Below, piece by piece: positions 6,906 to 14,599 of a DNA stretch of 15,013 nucleotides. Position 1 is the stretch's first letter. Every line of letters starts with the position of its first letter. The position numbers and the translations under genes are program-made. Below the pieces are notes generated by a model, which did no database searches, had not been told where the DNA came from, and saw nothing but the letters and a program-made list of their open reading frames with translations. The stretch comes from an uncultured Prevotella sp. Its GTDB lineage: Bacteria; Bacteroidota; Bacteroidia; Bacteroidales; Bacteroidaceae. Where the stretch lies: NCBI GenBank assembly GCA_900548745.1, contig URLQ01000066.1, positions 1 to 15,013 of the forward strand, written 5' to 3'.

Positions 6906-6940
6906 AAAAATCCCATAATTAACATTAACTATGGGATTTT
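6906..6940 (-). terminator. Intrinsic terminator of the upstream isomerase gene
   Basis: AAAATCCCATA (6930-6940 on the minus strand) pairs perfectly with TATGGGATTTT (6907-6917), an 11-bp stem with a 12-nt AT-only loop apart from one G. The stem ends in a run of five U. It begins 10 bp after the stop codon at 6951-6953 and separates this gene from the surA promoter. The symmetry means it could also work in the other direction. Confidence 0.8.
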
Positions 6941-6950
6941 ATCGTGATTT

Positions 6951-8453
6951 TTAATTGTTATGCTTATTTACGGTCTTCAAGACTTCTTCGTTTACGACTA
7001 CAGGATATTTCTTTCTGAGTTCTGCCACCCACTGCTTTTCAAGCAGGTCCTGATAATCAGCTGTCACAAGTCCCTTAACGTCGGTATAGTCCTCAGGACC
7101 CTTCTTCAGAATCTTTCCATATACAGCATCGATTGGATAACCTTCAAGAGGCTTTACGATGGTGTCCTTCTTGAACACTTCCTTGTCTATCAAGGCGTTG
7201 TCACCTTTCTTGAAGATTCCCTTCTCAACACGAATACGTATTACGGTATCATTGTTGAATGTGGTGCGGAGCTTGTCTGCCCATTTGTCGAAAGCAAGTC
7301 CCTTGACACAGTCTCTTACAGCATCAACATCGGCTGCATTCTTCACATGATATGCCATTCCCTTATAACGTGGTTCCGACCATGCGTATTTCTTCTTGTT
7401 CTTCTTGAAATAAGCTGCGAGACCTGCATCGTCCTTTGCTGCCTTATCCCATACGTTGCGGTTGCTGATCTCATAAAGCATCAGTCCGTCGTGATACTCA
7501 CGGATAAGATTCTTCAGGTCGGAATCCTTTGCTGTCAGCTCTTCTGTGCGCTGGTCAAGCACATCTTCCATCTTCAGCTTTCCGTCAGAAGCCTTCACTA
7601 TTCTGTTTATACTGTCTCTTGCAACTTTGTCACGTACGTTGCGAGATTCCAGGAAACGGTAAATGCTTGTCTTCAAGCTATCGAACGGCTCAAGCTGCTT
7701 ACGCTCTTTCATATATATAATATGGTAGCCGACAGCGGAAAGAACCGGCTTTGACATCTGACCGACTTTCAGAGCAAAGGCGGCATCCTCGAACTCTGGC
7801 AAGGTCTGTCCTGGCTGCAGAAGCGGAAGCTCTCCTCCTCTGCGGGCTGAACCCGGGTCCTGGGAATACTTCCTTGCCATCTCAGCAAACTTCGCACCAA
7901 AGCCAACAGTATCTGCAGGCACCTCTACGGTCTTGCCTTTTACCTTCTTGACTGTCGGTGCAATCATGGCATTCAGCACGTTATATACCGAATCAGCACG
8001 CTGTGCTGCCTCTTTCTTCTGTGCGTCTGTAGCATTCTGAGCAAGGTAGAACAAGATATGGGCTGGCTTTATAAGTCCCTTGTCACCGATTCGTTTCTTT
8101 GTATCATTATACACCTTTCTTGCCTCGGCATCGACATCTTTGTCGCTTACAAAGCTCGGACGTATCTGCTGATCACGGTATGAACGAAATTCTTTTTGGA
8201 AAGAAGAAAGCGTATCAATCTTTGCATCATACGCAGCAGCAACCTTCAACTTATAGTTGATAAAGAGGTCTACGTATTCTTTTACAGTCTTCTTGTCTAT
8301 CACACCCTCGGAGTTGTTCTTGTTATAAGAATACTCGAATTCCGATCTCGACACAGGTTGTCCGTTGATTGTCATTATAGTAGGATCTTCCTGTTGAGCG
8401 CAAGCTGCTCCACTCACAAGGAGCATAACTGCTAACAATGATTTGAATTTCAT
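6951..8453 (-). CDS. Exported parvulin-type peptidyl-prolyl cis-trans isomerase (PpiC/SurA family)
   Basis: The protein has 500 residues. The N-terminal signal peptide MKFKSLLAVMLLVSGAACA fits Sec cleavage before QQ; C18 lacks a good lipobox. A SurA-N-like segment follows (TIMTINGQPVSRSEFEYSYN, 25-44). One clear PpiC parvulin domain spans about 128-253, with KPAHILF, YSQDPGSARRGGELP and GYHIIYMKE. It carries an insertion of about 20 residues around 164-185 rich in Lys and Val. From about 330 to 500 comes a second, degenerate parvulin-like or linker region without the GG signature. The protein should fold or chaperone exported proteins in the periplasm. It sits directly upstream of surA but has its own promoter and terminator, so it is a separate transcription unit. 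The neighbourhood shows a chaperone set for outer-membrane biogenesis. Confidence 0.88.
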   Translation of the reverse strand: MKFKSLLAVMLLVSGAACAQQEDPTIMTINGQPVSRSEFEYSYNKNNSEGVIDKKTVKEYVDLFINYKLKVAAAYDAKIDTLSSFQKEFRSYRDQQIRPSFVSDKDVDAEARKVYNDTKKRIGDKGLIKPAHILFYLAQNATDAQKKEAAQRADSVYNVLNAMIAPTVKKVKGKTVEVPADTVGFGAKFAEMARKYSQDPGSARRGGELPLLQPGQTLPEFEDAAFALKVGQMSKPVLSAVGYHIIYMKERKQLEPFDSLKTSIYRFLESRNVRDKVARDSINRIVKASDGKLKMEDVLDQRTEELTAKDSDLKNLIREYHDGLMLYEISNRNVWDKAAKDDAGLAAYFKKNKKKYAWSEPRYKGMAYHVKNAADVDAVRDCVKGLAFDKWADKLRTTFNNDTVIRIRVEKGIFKKGDNALIDKEVFKKDTIVKPLEGYPIDAVYGKILKKGPEDYTDVKGLVTADYQDLLEKQWVAELRKKYPVVVNEEVLKTVNKHNN

Positions 8454-8503
8454 TCTCTTTATAATATTTCTTTTGTTAATACTACGTTATAAAATACAGA
8501 ACA

Positions 8504-8534
8504 CAAAGATACAGAGATTTTTTCAGTCACGAAA
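8504..8534 (-). promoter_or_regulatory. Promoter of the isomerase gene 6951-8453
   Basis: On the minus strand TATCTTTG (8504-8511) is a perfect -7 box, identical to that of the surA promoter. TTTC (8531-8534), one mismatch from TTTG, sits 19 bp upstream. The leader before the ATG at 8453 would be about 45 nt. Confidence 0.65.
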
Positions 8535-8615
8535 CATTATACGCAACTTTATTGTCTTTCTCTGTTTCTTTGTGTTCCTATTTCACGCTTTATGCGTTTT
8601 TCCTTGTGATTTCAA

Positions 8616-10094
8616 CTATTCCGGACGAGAATAGTTAGGTGCCTCACTCGTAATGGAAATATCATGAGGATGACTTTCAAGCACGCCTGCATTTGTGATG
8701 CGGACAAACTTTGCCGAATGCAAATCGTCGATTGTATGCGCTCCGCAATATCCCATACCTGAACGAAGTCCTCCTACAAGCTGGTATACTACCTCCTGGA
8801 GTGTTCCCTTGTAAGGAACACGACCAGCGATGCCCTCCGGAACGAGCTTCTTGACATCCTTTGTTCCTGCCTGGAAATAACGGTCCTTCGAACCATTCTC
8901 CATAGCCTCCAGACTTCCCATTCCACGATAGCTCTTGAATTTACGACCGTTGAAGATGATGGTATCGCCAGGACTTTCCTCTGTTCCGGCAACGAGAGAA
9001 CCGATCATTACAGAACATCCTCCGGCAGCAAGAGCCTTGACAACATCACCTGAATAACGGAGACCGCCGTCTGCTATCAAAGGAACACCTGTTCCTGCAA
9101 GGGCACTTGCCACATCATATACAGCACTCAGCTGTGGTACACCGACACCTGCAACGACACGGGTGGTACAGATTGAGCCAGGACCGATACCTACTTTCAC
9201 TGCATCTGCACCGTTCTCTACGAGCAACTTCGCAGCGGCTCCTGTTGCCACATTACCCACTACGATATCTACGTTAGGGAATGACTTCTTAGCCTCAACA
9301 AGTTTCTCTATTACATATTTTGAATGTCCATGGGCTGTATCTATGACAATGGCATCTGCACCTGCATTGACAAGAGCCTGCATACGGTCAAGGGTATCAA
9401 CGGTGACACCGACACCTGCTGCAACACGCAGACGACCTTTATCATCCTTGCATGCCATAGGCTTGTCTTTTGCCTTTGTTATATCCTTGTATGTGATAAG
9501 ACCTACGAGATGGTTGTCACTATCAACTACCGGCAACTTCTCAATCTTGTTTTCCTGAAGAATCTGTGCGGCAGCACTCAAATCTGTCTTAATGTGGGTT
9601 GTTACAAGATTCTCAGAAGTCATCACCTCGTCAATCTTACGGCTAAGGTTACGCTCGAAGCGCAAATCACGGTTTGTTACGATACCGACAAGATGCTGTT
9701 CGTCGTCTACTACCGGTATACCTCCGATATGATACTCTGCCATGATATCGAGAGCCTCCCCTACTGTTGAGCCACGACGTATTGTAACAGGATCGTAAAT
9801 CATACCATTCTCGGCACGCTTTACGATTGCCACTTGTCTTGCCTGCTCCTCTATGCTCATGTTCTTGTGTATAACACCGATACCTCCCTCACGAGCTATG
9901 GCAATAGCCATTGCCGACTCGGTTACAGTGTCCATTGCCGCTGTAACAAAAGGAACGTTCAACTCAATGTTACGTGAGAACTTGGTTTTCAACTCTACTG
10001 TGCGTGGCAGTACTTCTGAATAAGCTGGGATTAGGAGGACGTCGTCGAAGGTGAGACCGTCCATTACAATTCTATCTGCAACAAATGATGACAT
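8616..10094 (-). CDS. guaB: Inosine-5'-monophosphate dehydrogenase
   Basis: The enzyme oxidises IMP to XMP with NAD+, the committed step of guanine nucleotide synthesis, in the cytoplasm. The 492-residue length is typical. The barrel core begins at residue 1 (DGLTFDDVLLIPAYSEVLP, 12-30) and is interrupted by two CBS domains (about 97-207; ITNRDL-like IVTNRDLRF 138-146 and LITYKDIT 199-206) that bind regulatory adenine/guanine nucleotides. The catalytic loop GPGSICTTR carries C309; the IMP phosphate site ADGG (341-344) and GSLVAG (365-370) follow. The flap EGIAGRVPYKG (420-430) holds the conserved Arg/Tyr. The ATG at 10092-10094 gives the standard MSSFVADRI-like N-terminus. It has its own promoter and is separated from recQ by 179 bp containing a hairpin and a palindrome. 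No clear terminator follows the gene, only a weak 4-5-bp hairpin near 8590. Confidence 0.98.
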   Translation of the reverse strand: MSSFVADRIVMDGLTFDDVLLIPAYSEVLPRTVELKTKFSRNIELNVPFVTAAMDTVTESAMAIAIAREGGIGVIHKNMSIEEQARQVAIVKRAENGMIYDPVTIRRGSTVGEALDIMAEYHIGGIPVVDDEQHLVGIVTNRDLRFERNLSRKIDEVMTSENLVTTHIKTDLSAAAQILQENKIEKLPVVDSDNHLVGLITYKDITKAKDKPMACKDDKGRLRVAAGVGVTVDTLDRMQALVNAGADAIVIDTAHGHSKYVIEKLVEAKKSFPNVDIVVGNVATGAAAKLLVENGADAVKVGIGPGSICTTRVVAGVGVPQLSAVYDVASALAGTGVPLIADGGLRYSGDVVKALAAGGCSVMIGSLVAGTEESPGDTIIFNGRKFKSYRGMGSLEAMENGSKDRYFQAGTKDVKKLVPEGIAGRVPYKGTLQEVVYQLVGGLRSGMGYCGAHTIDDLHSAKFVRITNAGVLESHPHDISITSEAPNYSRPE

Positions 10095-10122
10095 AATTTG
10101 TATTTAAAAAATTTATTGCGTG

Positions 10123-10153
10123 CAAATTTACCACAATTTTATTATATACTAAA
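10123..10153 (-). promoter_or_regulatory. Promoter of guaB
   Basis: On the minus strand TAAATTTG (10123-10130) fits TAnnTTTG. TTTA (10150-10153), one mismatch from TTTG, lies 19 bp upstream. The expected leader to the ATG at 10094 is about 22 nt. Confidence 0.6.
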
Positions 10154-10174
10154 CGGTTTTGCTGATATTTTTTT

Positions 10175-10196
10175 CACGTTAAAGGTATTTAACGCG
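10175..10196. promoter_or_regulatory. Palindrome upstream of the guaB promoter, possible operator
   Basis: CACGTTAAA-GGTA-TTTAACGCG is an inverted repeat with 9-bp arms and one mismatch (7 bp perfect at the core), about 22 bp upstream of the -33 box. No U-run follows on either strand, so it is not a normal terminator. The position suits an activator or upstream operator; no regulator is identifiable. Confidence 0.4.
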
Positions 10197-10235
10197 AATC
10201 TCCAGTCCATTCTACTTATAAATGAACTGGAGACT
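10197..10235 (-). terminator. Hairpin downstream of recQ, probable terminator
   Basis: On the minus strand AGTCTCCAGTTCATT (10221-10235) pairs with AATGGACTGGAGATT (10197-10211), 15 bp with two G-U pairs and a 9-nt loop, 39 bp past the recQ stop. Only two U end the stem, so intrinsic termination is not assured. Confidence 0.55.
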
Positions 10236-10273
10236 CTCTATTTATCACTATATTTTCACTTTCAGCAGTTGCT

Positions 10274-12451
10274 TTAATTAGCCATTTCAGAGAAGAACTT
10301 TATACGCACAAGGCGCACCTCGTCCTCCGTATAATCTCCTCCCAGCTCATCAAGAGCGGTATCAAGATCATCCGTTTCGCTCTCTCTGAAATAGTCATAG
10401 ATATCATCTACGTGATCATCATCCATCACGTCTTCAATGAAATAGTCTATATTGAGCTTTGTCCCGCTGTATACTATTGTTTCTATTTCCGTGAGCAGAT
10501 CCTCGAATTCCAGACTCTGGGCATCTGCAATATCATCCAACGGCACCTTACGGTCTATGCTCTGTATTATCTTCACCTTCAGCATGGACTTCTTCGGCAC
10601 AGTAAGTATGCGAAGGTCTTCCGGTCGGTCTATATCATTATCTTCACAATGGCGTTTTATCAAAGCGACAAATTCTTTTCCATATCTGTTTGCCTTGCCT
10701 ACTCCGACGCCCTGGATATTCTTCAACTCGTCGAGTGTAATAGGATAAACCGTTGCCATCTGCTCCAATGACACATCCTGGAATATAATATATGGTGGAA
10801 TGCCAAGCTTACGACTCGTCTCTTTTCTCAAATCCACAAGCATCTTATACAACACTGGATCGAGGGCTGCCGTCGGTTTGTCACAAGAAGCTTCCTCTTC
10901 CTCTTCGCCAAACTCTGCATCCTTCACAACCATGAATGTCTTCGGATGCTTCAGATATTCAAGTCCGTCTGACGTCAACTTCAGAAATCCATAGTTCTCT
11001 ACATCCTTCTTCAGGAAACCGGCTATGATTGCCTGGCGGATAACAGGGTTCCACATCTTGATGTCACACTTCTCTCCTTCTCCAAACTCAACGAGAAGGT
11101 CATGCTTATGCTCACGGATATCATCCGTATCACGGCCTTTGACAAAATCTATAACATATTCCTGACGGAAATCTTCTTTCAAAGCCTTTATCGCACGCAG
11201 CACTATAACAAGTTCTTTAGTGCCGTCAATTTTAACCTTCGGATGCAGACAGTTGTCGCAATTGCCACAATTGTCCTTGGCATACTCTTCTCCGAAGTAA
11301 TGCAACAGCATCTTGCGTCGGCATACAGATGACTCTGCATAGGCTGCTGTTTCCTGAAGCAACTGTCTGCCTATATCCTGTTCCGCTACAGGCTTACCTT
11401 CCATAAACTTCTCCAGCTTACGCAAGTCTTTATGAGAGAAGAACGCTATACACTTACCTTCTCCTCCATCTCGTCCGGCACGTCCGGTCTCCTGATAATA
11501 GCCTTCAAGACTCTTCGGTATATCATAGTGTATGACGAATCTCACATCCGGCTTGTCTATACCCATGCCAAACGCTATAGTAGCCACTATAACATCTATC
11601 CTTTCCATCAGGAAGTCGTCTTGTGTAGCAGAGCGGGTTGCCGAATCAAAACCGGCATGATATGCCGCAGCCTTTATATTGTTAGCCTGCAATACCGCAG
11701 CAAGCTCCTCTACCTTTTTTCTCGACAAGCAATAGATGATACCGCTCTTGCCACTGTTCTGGCGGATGAACTTCACGATATCCCTATCTATTTCTGCTGT
11801 CTTCGGACGTACCTCATAATAAAGGTTAGGTCGGTTAAAGGAGCTCTTGAATTCCGTGGCATCCATTATGCCAAGACTTTTCTTTATATCCGTACGGACC
11901 TTATCCGTCGCTGTTGCCGTCAAAGCTATAACAGGGGCATTGCCTATATGATTGATTATTGGACGAATTCGTCTGTACTCCGGACGGAAATCATGTCCCC
12001 ACTCCGATATACAATGGGCCTCGTCTATGGCATAGAAGGATATCTTCACCGTCTTCAGAAACTCCACATACTCCTCCTTCGTCAAAGACTCCGGTGCGAC
12101 ATACAGTAGTTTGGTAAGACCCGAACGTATGTCCTTTTTCACTTGGTCTATTGCAGCCTTGTTCAACGAAGAGTTGAGGTAATGTGCCACGCCGACCTTC
12201 TCGCTCATGCCATTGATGACATCAACCTGATTCTTCATCAATGCTATAAGCGGCGAGACTACTATCGCCGTTCCTTCCATAATAAGAGAAGGCAACTGGT
12301 AGCACAACGACTTTCCGCCTCCTGTCGGCATCAGTACAAATGTATTATTGCCGTTCAGCACGTTGCGTATGATTTTCTCCTGGTCTCCCTTAAAACTCTC
12401 GAAACCAAAATACTGTTTCAGCTTAGCTGTAAGATTAACATCGTTCATCAT
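10274..12451 (-). CDS. recQ: ATP-dependent DNA helicase RecQ
   Basis: RecQ is a 3'-5' helicase in recombination and replication-fork repair. From ATG 12449-12451 the protein has 725 residues. Helicase motifs are complete: motif 0 GFESFKGDQ (16-24), Walker A PTGGGKS (42-48), DEAHCISEWGHDFR (143-156), TATATDKVR (178-186), and motif VI QETGRAGRDG (320-329). The RQC zinc cluster has C377, C395, C398 and C401, followed by the winged helix. An acidic stretch (514-520) precedes the HRDC domain (about 531-603, with IQGVGVGKANRYG). An additional acidic tail of about 120 residues (604-725) follows. A longer TTG-initiated form is possible, but AGGAG at 12462-12466 favours the ATG at 12451 (or the adjacent one at 12448). 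The gene lies between clpX and guaB, each boundary with a hairpin, so it is probably its own unit or partly read through from clpX. Confidence 0.97.
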   Translation of the reverse strand: MMNDVNLTAKLKQYFGFESFKGDQEKIIRNVLNGNNTFVLMPTGGGKSLCYQLPSLIMEGTAIVVSPLIALMKNQVDVINGMSEKVGVAHYLNSSLNKAAIDQVKKDIRSGLTKLLYVAPESLTKEEYVEFLKTVKISFYAIDEAHCISEWGHDFRPEYRRIRPIINHIGNAPVIALTATATDKVRTDIKKSLGIMDATEFKSSFNRPNLYYEVRPKTAEIDRDIVKFIRQNSGKSGIIYCLSRKKVEELAAVLQANNIKAAAYHAGFDSATRSATQDDFLMERIDVIVATIAFGMGIDKPDVRFVIHYDIPKSLEGYYQETGRAGRDGGEGKCIAFFSHKDLRKLEKFMEGKPVAEQDIGRQLLQETAAYAESSVCRRKMLLHYFGEEYAKDNCGNCDNCLHPKVKIDGTKELVIVLRAIKALKEDFRQEYVIDFVKGRDTDDIREHKHDLLVEFGEGEKCDIKMWNPVIRQAIIAGFLKKDVENYGFLKLTSDGLEYLKHPKTFMVVKDAEFGEEEEEASCDKPTAALDPVLYKMLVDLRKETSRKLGIPPYIIFQDVSLEQMATVYPITLDELKNIQGVGVGKANRYGKEFVALIKRHCEDNDIDRPEDLRILTVPKKSMLKVKIIQSIDRKVPLDDIADAQSLEFEDLLTEIETIVYSGTKLNIDYFIEDVMDDDHVDDIYDYFRESETDDLDTALDELGGDYTEDEVRLVRIKFFSEMAN

Positions 12452-12461
12452 ATATAAGCAG

Positions 12462-12466
12462 CTCCT
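12462..12466 (-). promoter_or_regulatory. Shine-Dalgarno AGGAG deciding the recQ start
   Basis: On the minus strand AGGAG lies 10 nt before the ATG at 12451. It is among the few good Shine-Dalgarno matches in the window, and it lies inside the longer TTG-initiated reading, which argues for the downstream ATG. Confidence 0.55.
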
Positions 12467-12486
12467 ATTCAACCTATATTATTATA

Positions 12487-12520
12487 GCGCACTGATGGTG
12501 CATGCCACCATCAGAAGCGC
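12487..12520. terminator. Strong hairpin between clpX and recQ
   Basis: CTGATGGTG (12492-12500) pairs perfectly with CACCATCAG (12506-12514) around a 5-nt loop, and outer GCGC tetramers (12487-12490, 12517-12520) extend the stem. On the minus strand, where clpX is transcribed, only TATAATAATAT follows; a run of six U follows on the plus strand. It may act as a modest terminator for clpX, as a 3'-end protecting hairpin, or as a stop for antisense transcription. Confidence 0.5.
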
Positions 12521-12558
12521 ATTGTGTTTTTTATGACCATAGTCAGGAACAGACCTCA

Positions 12559-13812
12559 TCACTCCGTTCCAAGTTTCTGCAGATGTGCCTTGTCCAACTG
12601 CTTCTTTGCATATTCAAGTGTCACATTGAATCGCTTTATCTTTTCTGAAGGCACGTCAAACATTGCATCCATCATCACACTCTCCACAATAGAGCGAAGT
12701 CCACGGGCTCCGAGCTTGTATTCCATCGCCTTGTCAACGATAAGATCAAACACGTCCTCGTCAAAGGTAAGCTCTATGCCATCCATCTCAAACAACTTCA
12801 CATATTGCTTTATGATAGAATTCTTCGGCTCTATAAGTATAGACCTCAGCGCATCTCTGTCAAGAGGATTAAGATATGTAAGGACAGGCAGACGACCTAT
12901 AATTTCAGGAATGAGTCCGAAAGACTTCAAGTCCTGTGGAAGTATATATTTCATCAAGTCCTTCTTGTCTATCTTGCGAACGTTCTGCACCGAGTTATAT
13001 CCTACCACATGGGTATTCAGTCTCTGTGCTATCTTGCGCTCTATACCATTAAAGGCTCCACCACATATAAACAGGATGTTCTTGGTGTCTACGTGTACAT
13101 AATCCTGGTCCGGATGCTTCCTGCCTCCCTTTGGCGGCACATTGACCATCGAGCCCTCAAGCAGCTTCAGCAAACTCTGCTGCACGCCTTCTCCACTGAC
13201 GTCTCTTGTTATGGAAGGGTTGTCGCTCTTTCTTGCTATCTTGTCTACTTCATCAATGAAGACTATTCCTCTTTCCGCAGCCTTCACATCATAATCCGCT
13301 ACCTGAAGCAGACGGCTCAGGATGCTTTCTACATCCTCTCCCACATATCCCGCCTCGGTAAACACTGTGGCGTCAACGATAGTGAATGGCACATCAAGAA
13401 GCTTTGCTATAGTGCGGGCAAGCAGGGTCTTTCCCGTTCCCGTACTTCCCACCATAATAATATTGCTCTTTTCTATCTCTACTCCATCGTCAGAGACATT
13501 CTGTTGCAATCGCTTATAATGGTTGTACACCGATACTGCAAGATAGCGCTTTGCCTCATCCTGACCTATCACATACTGGTCAAGGTAATCCTTTATCTCA
13601 TGTGGCTTTGGCACCTCCTTAAACTGGAAACGCTCATCTCCGCCTTTTTCTTGATTCAGAAGACCAGTGGTCTTTATTATGTCGTACGCCTGCACGGCAC
13701 AGTCATCACAGATATAGCCGTTAAGACCCGTGATAAGCAAATTCACCTGGTCTTCCGTCCTTCCACAAAAACTGCAAGTCTTTTTTGTCTTATTATTTTT
13801 TCTTTCCGGCAT
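12559..13812 (-). CDS. clpX: ATP-dependent Clp protease ATP-binding subunit ClpX
   Basis: ClpX is the hexameric AAA+ unfoldase that feeds tagged proteins into ClpP. The 417-residue length is typical. The N-terminal zinc-binding domain uses C13, C16, C35 and C38. The AAA+ core has Walker A GSTGTGKT (122-129), pore-1 loop GYVG (155-158), Walker B IVFIDE (183-188), the RKH pore loop (231-233), and sensor-2 GARG (368-371). The ClpP-docking tripeptide, IGF in Proteobacteria, is VGY here (270-272), the same position between LNTHV and NSVQ. The ATG at 13810-13812 lies only 8 bp after the clpP stop, so the two are co-transcribed and made in proportion. The stop is TGA at 12559-12561. Nothing indicates loss of function. 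Confidence 0.98.
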   Translation of the reverse strand: MPERKNNKTKKTCSFCGRTEDQVNLLITGLNGYICDDCAVQAYDIIKTTGLLNQEKGGDERFQFKEVPKPHEIKDYLDQYVIGQDEAKRYLAVSVYNHYKRLQQNVSDDGVEIEKSNIIMVGSTGTGKTLLARTIAKLLDVPFTIVDATVFTEAGYVGEDVESILSRLLQVADYDVKAAERGIVFIDEVDKIARKSDNPSITRDVSGEGVQQSLLKLLEGSMVNVPPKGGRKHPDQDYVHVDTKNILFICGGAFNGIERKIAQRLNTHVVGYNSVQNVRKIDKKDLMKYILPQDLKSFGLIPEIIGRLPVLTYLNPLDRDALRSILIEPKNSIIKQYVKLFEMDGIELTFDEDVFDLIVDKAMEYKLGARGLRSIVESVMMDAMFDVPSEKIKRFNVTLEYAKKQLDKAHLQKLGTE

Positions 13813-13820
13813 CCGTCTTA

Positions 13821-14498
13821 TTATTTCTTTACCAAAACTGAATCTATCATACCATACTCTTTCGCCTCCTCAGCGGTCATCCAGTAGTTACGGTCTGAGT
13901 CTGTCCATACCTTTTCGAATGGTGTATGGGAGTGGTTTGAGATTATAGTATAAAGTTCCTTCTTGAATTTCATTATCTCCTTTGCCTCGATTTCTATATC
14001 AGAAGCCTGACCCTGCACACCGCCTAACGGCTGATGAATCATAACACGGCTATGTGGCAACGCTGAGCGCTTGCCTTCTGTACCTGACACGAGGAGCACT
14101 GCCGCCATAGACGCCGCCATACCTGTACATATCGTAGCCACATCGCTTGATATGAACTGCATGGTATCATAAATGCCCAAGCCCGCTGTTACGCTACCGC
14201 CAGGACTATTGATATATATAGAGATGTCTTTTCCCGAATCCACAGAATCCAGATACAGCAACTGCGCCTGCAGTGTGTTTGCCGTATAGTCATTAACCTC
14301 CGTACCGAGGAAGATGATACGGTCCATCATCAGTCGGGAGAACACATCCATCTGTGTAACATTCAGCTGACGCTCCTCAAGGATATACGGGTTCATATAC
14401 TGAGCCTGCGCCTTCATGACATCATCAAGCACCATACCGTTCATGCCAAGGTGCCCTGTAGCATATTTTCTAAAATCGTTATTCATATTTATCTTCAT
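13821..14498 (-). CDS. clpP: ATP-dependent Clp protease proteolytic subunit ClpP
   Basis: ClpP is the barrel-shaped serine protease that degrades proteins unfolded by ClpX. With ATG at 14496-14498 it has 225 residues; the ATG at 14484-14486 gives MNNDFRKYATGH, also plausible, while the more upstream TTG is unlikely. The catalytic triad is S130 (in GMAASMAAV), H155 (in MIHQPLGG) and D200 (in VWTDSDRN). The oxyanion loop INSPGGSVTAG (96-106) and the handle helix (QASDIEIEAKEI) are present. The N-terminal stretch about 1-45 is longer than in E. coli, as in other Bacteroidetes, and should be partly removed by self-processing. clpX follows at 8 bp. A TATCTTTG -7 element lies about 40 bp upstream, inside the hairpin that ends tig. 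The gene order tig-clpP-clpX is the common one. Confidence 0.97.
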   Translation of the reverse strand: MKINMNNDFRKYATGHLGMNGMVLDDVMKAQAQYMNPYILEERQLNVTQMDVFSRLMMDRIIFLGTEVNDYTANTLQAQLLYLDSVDSGKDISIYINSPGGSVTAGLGIYDTMQFISSDVATICTGMAASMAAVLLVSGTEGKRSALPHSRVMIHQPLGGVQGQASDIEIEAKEIMKFKKELYTIISNHSHTPFEKVWTDSDRNYWMTAEEAKEYGMIDSVLVKK

Positions 14499-14508
14499 TT
14501 CTATACAC

Positions 14509-14565
14509 AAAAAAGAGGTTATCTACCTTTTTCATATACAAAGATAATAAAAAAAGTGGATAACC
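14509..14565 (-). terminator. Intrinsic terminator of tig
   Basis: On the minus strand GGTTATCCACTTTTT (14551-14565) pairs with AAAAAGGTAGATAACC (14517-14532), a perfect outer 7 bp plus an inner A/U-rich helix with a mismatch and a bulge, loop about 18 nt. TC and then six U (14509-14514) follow. It sits 34 bp past the tig stop codon. Confidence 0.7.
14539..14546 (-). promoter_or_regulatory. Candidate -7 box for clpP-clpX inside the tig terminator loop
   Basis: The minus strand reads TATCTTTG, identical to the surA and isomerase promoters. No TTTG is found 19-21 bp upstream, so the promoter is incomplete by consensus. It lies in the terminator loop and gives a leader of about 34 nt to the ATG at 14498. 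Confidence 0.45.
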
Positions 14566-14599
14566 CCTATATTAATAGAGTTTTTTATTCAAAAACTAT

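Noticed and set aside
8580..8612. Possible guaB terminator (ACGC-ATAAA-GCGT)
   Set aside because: The stem is only 4-5 bp and on the minus strand no U-run follows; the T-run lies on the plus-strand side.
12452..12472. TTG-initiated longer form of RecQ
   Set aside because: The added seven residues contain the AGGAG that best serves the downstream ATG, and the RecQ family N-terminus begins at the ATG.
12805..13887. 360-codon plus-strand open frame across clpX and clpP
   Set aside because: It lies fully antisense to two highly conserved genes, its translation resembles no known protein, and the length follows from codon bias on the opposite strand.
14499..14510. TTG-initiated longer form of ClpP
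   Set aside because: The TTG lies at the edge of the tig terminator U-run, and two in-frame ATG codons downstream fit the family N-terminus better.
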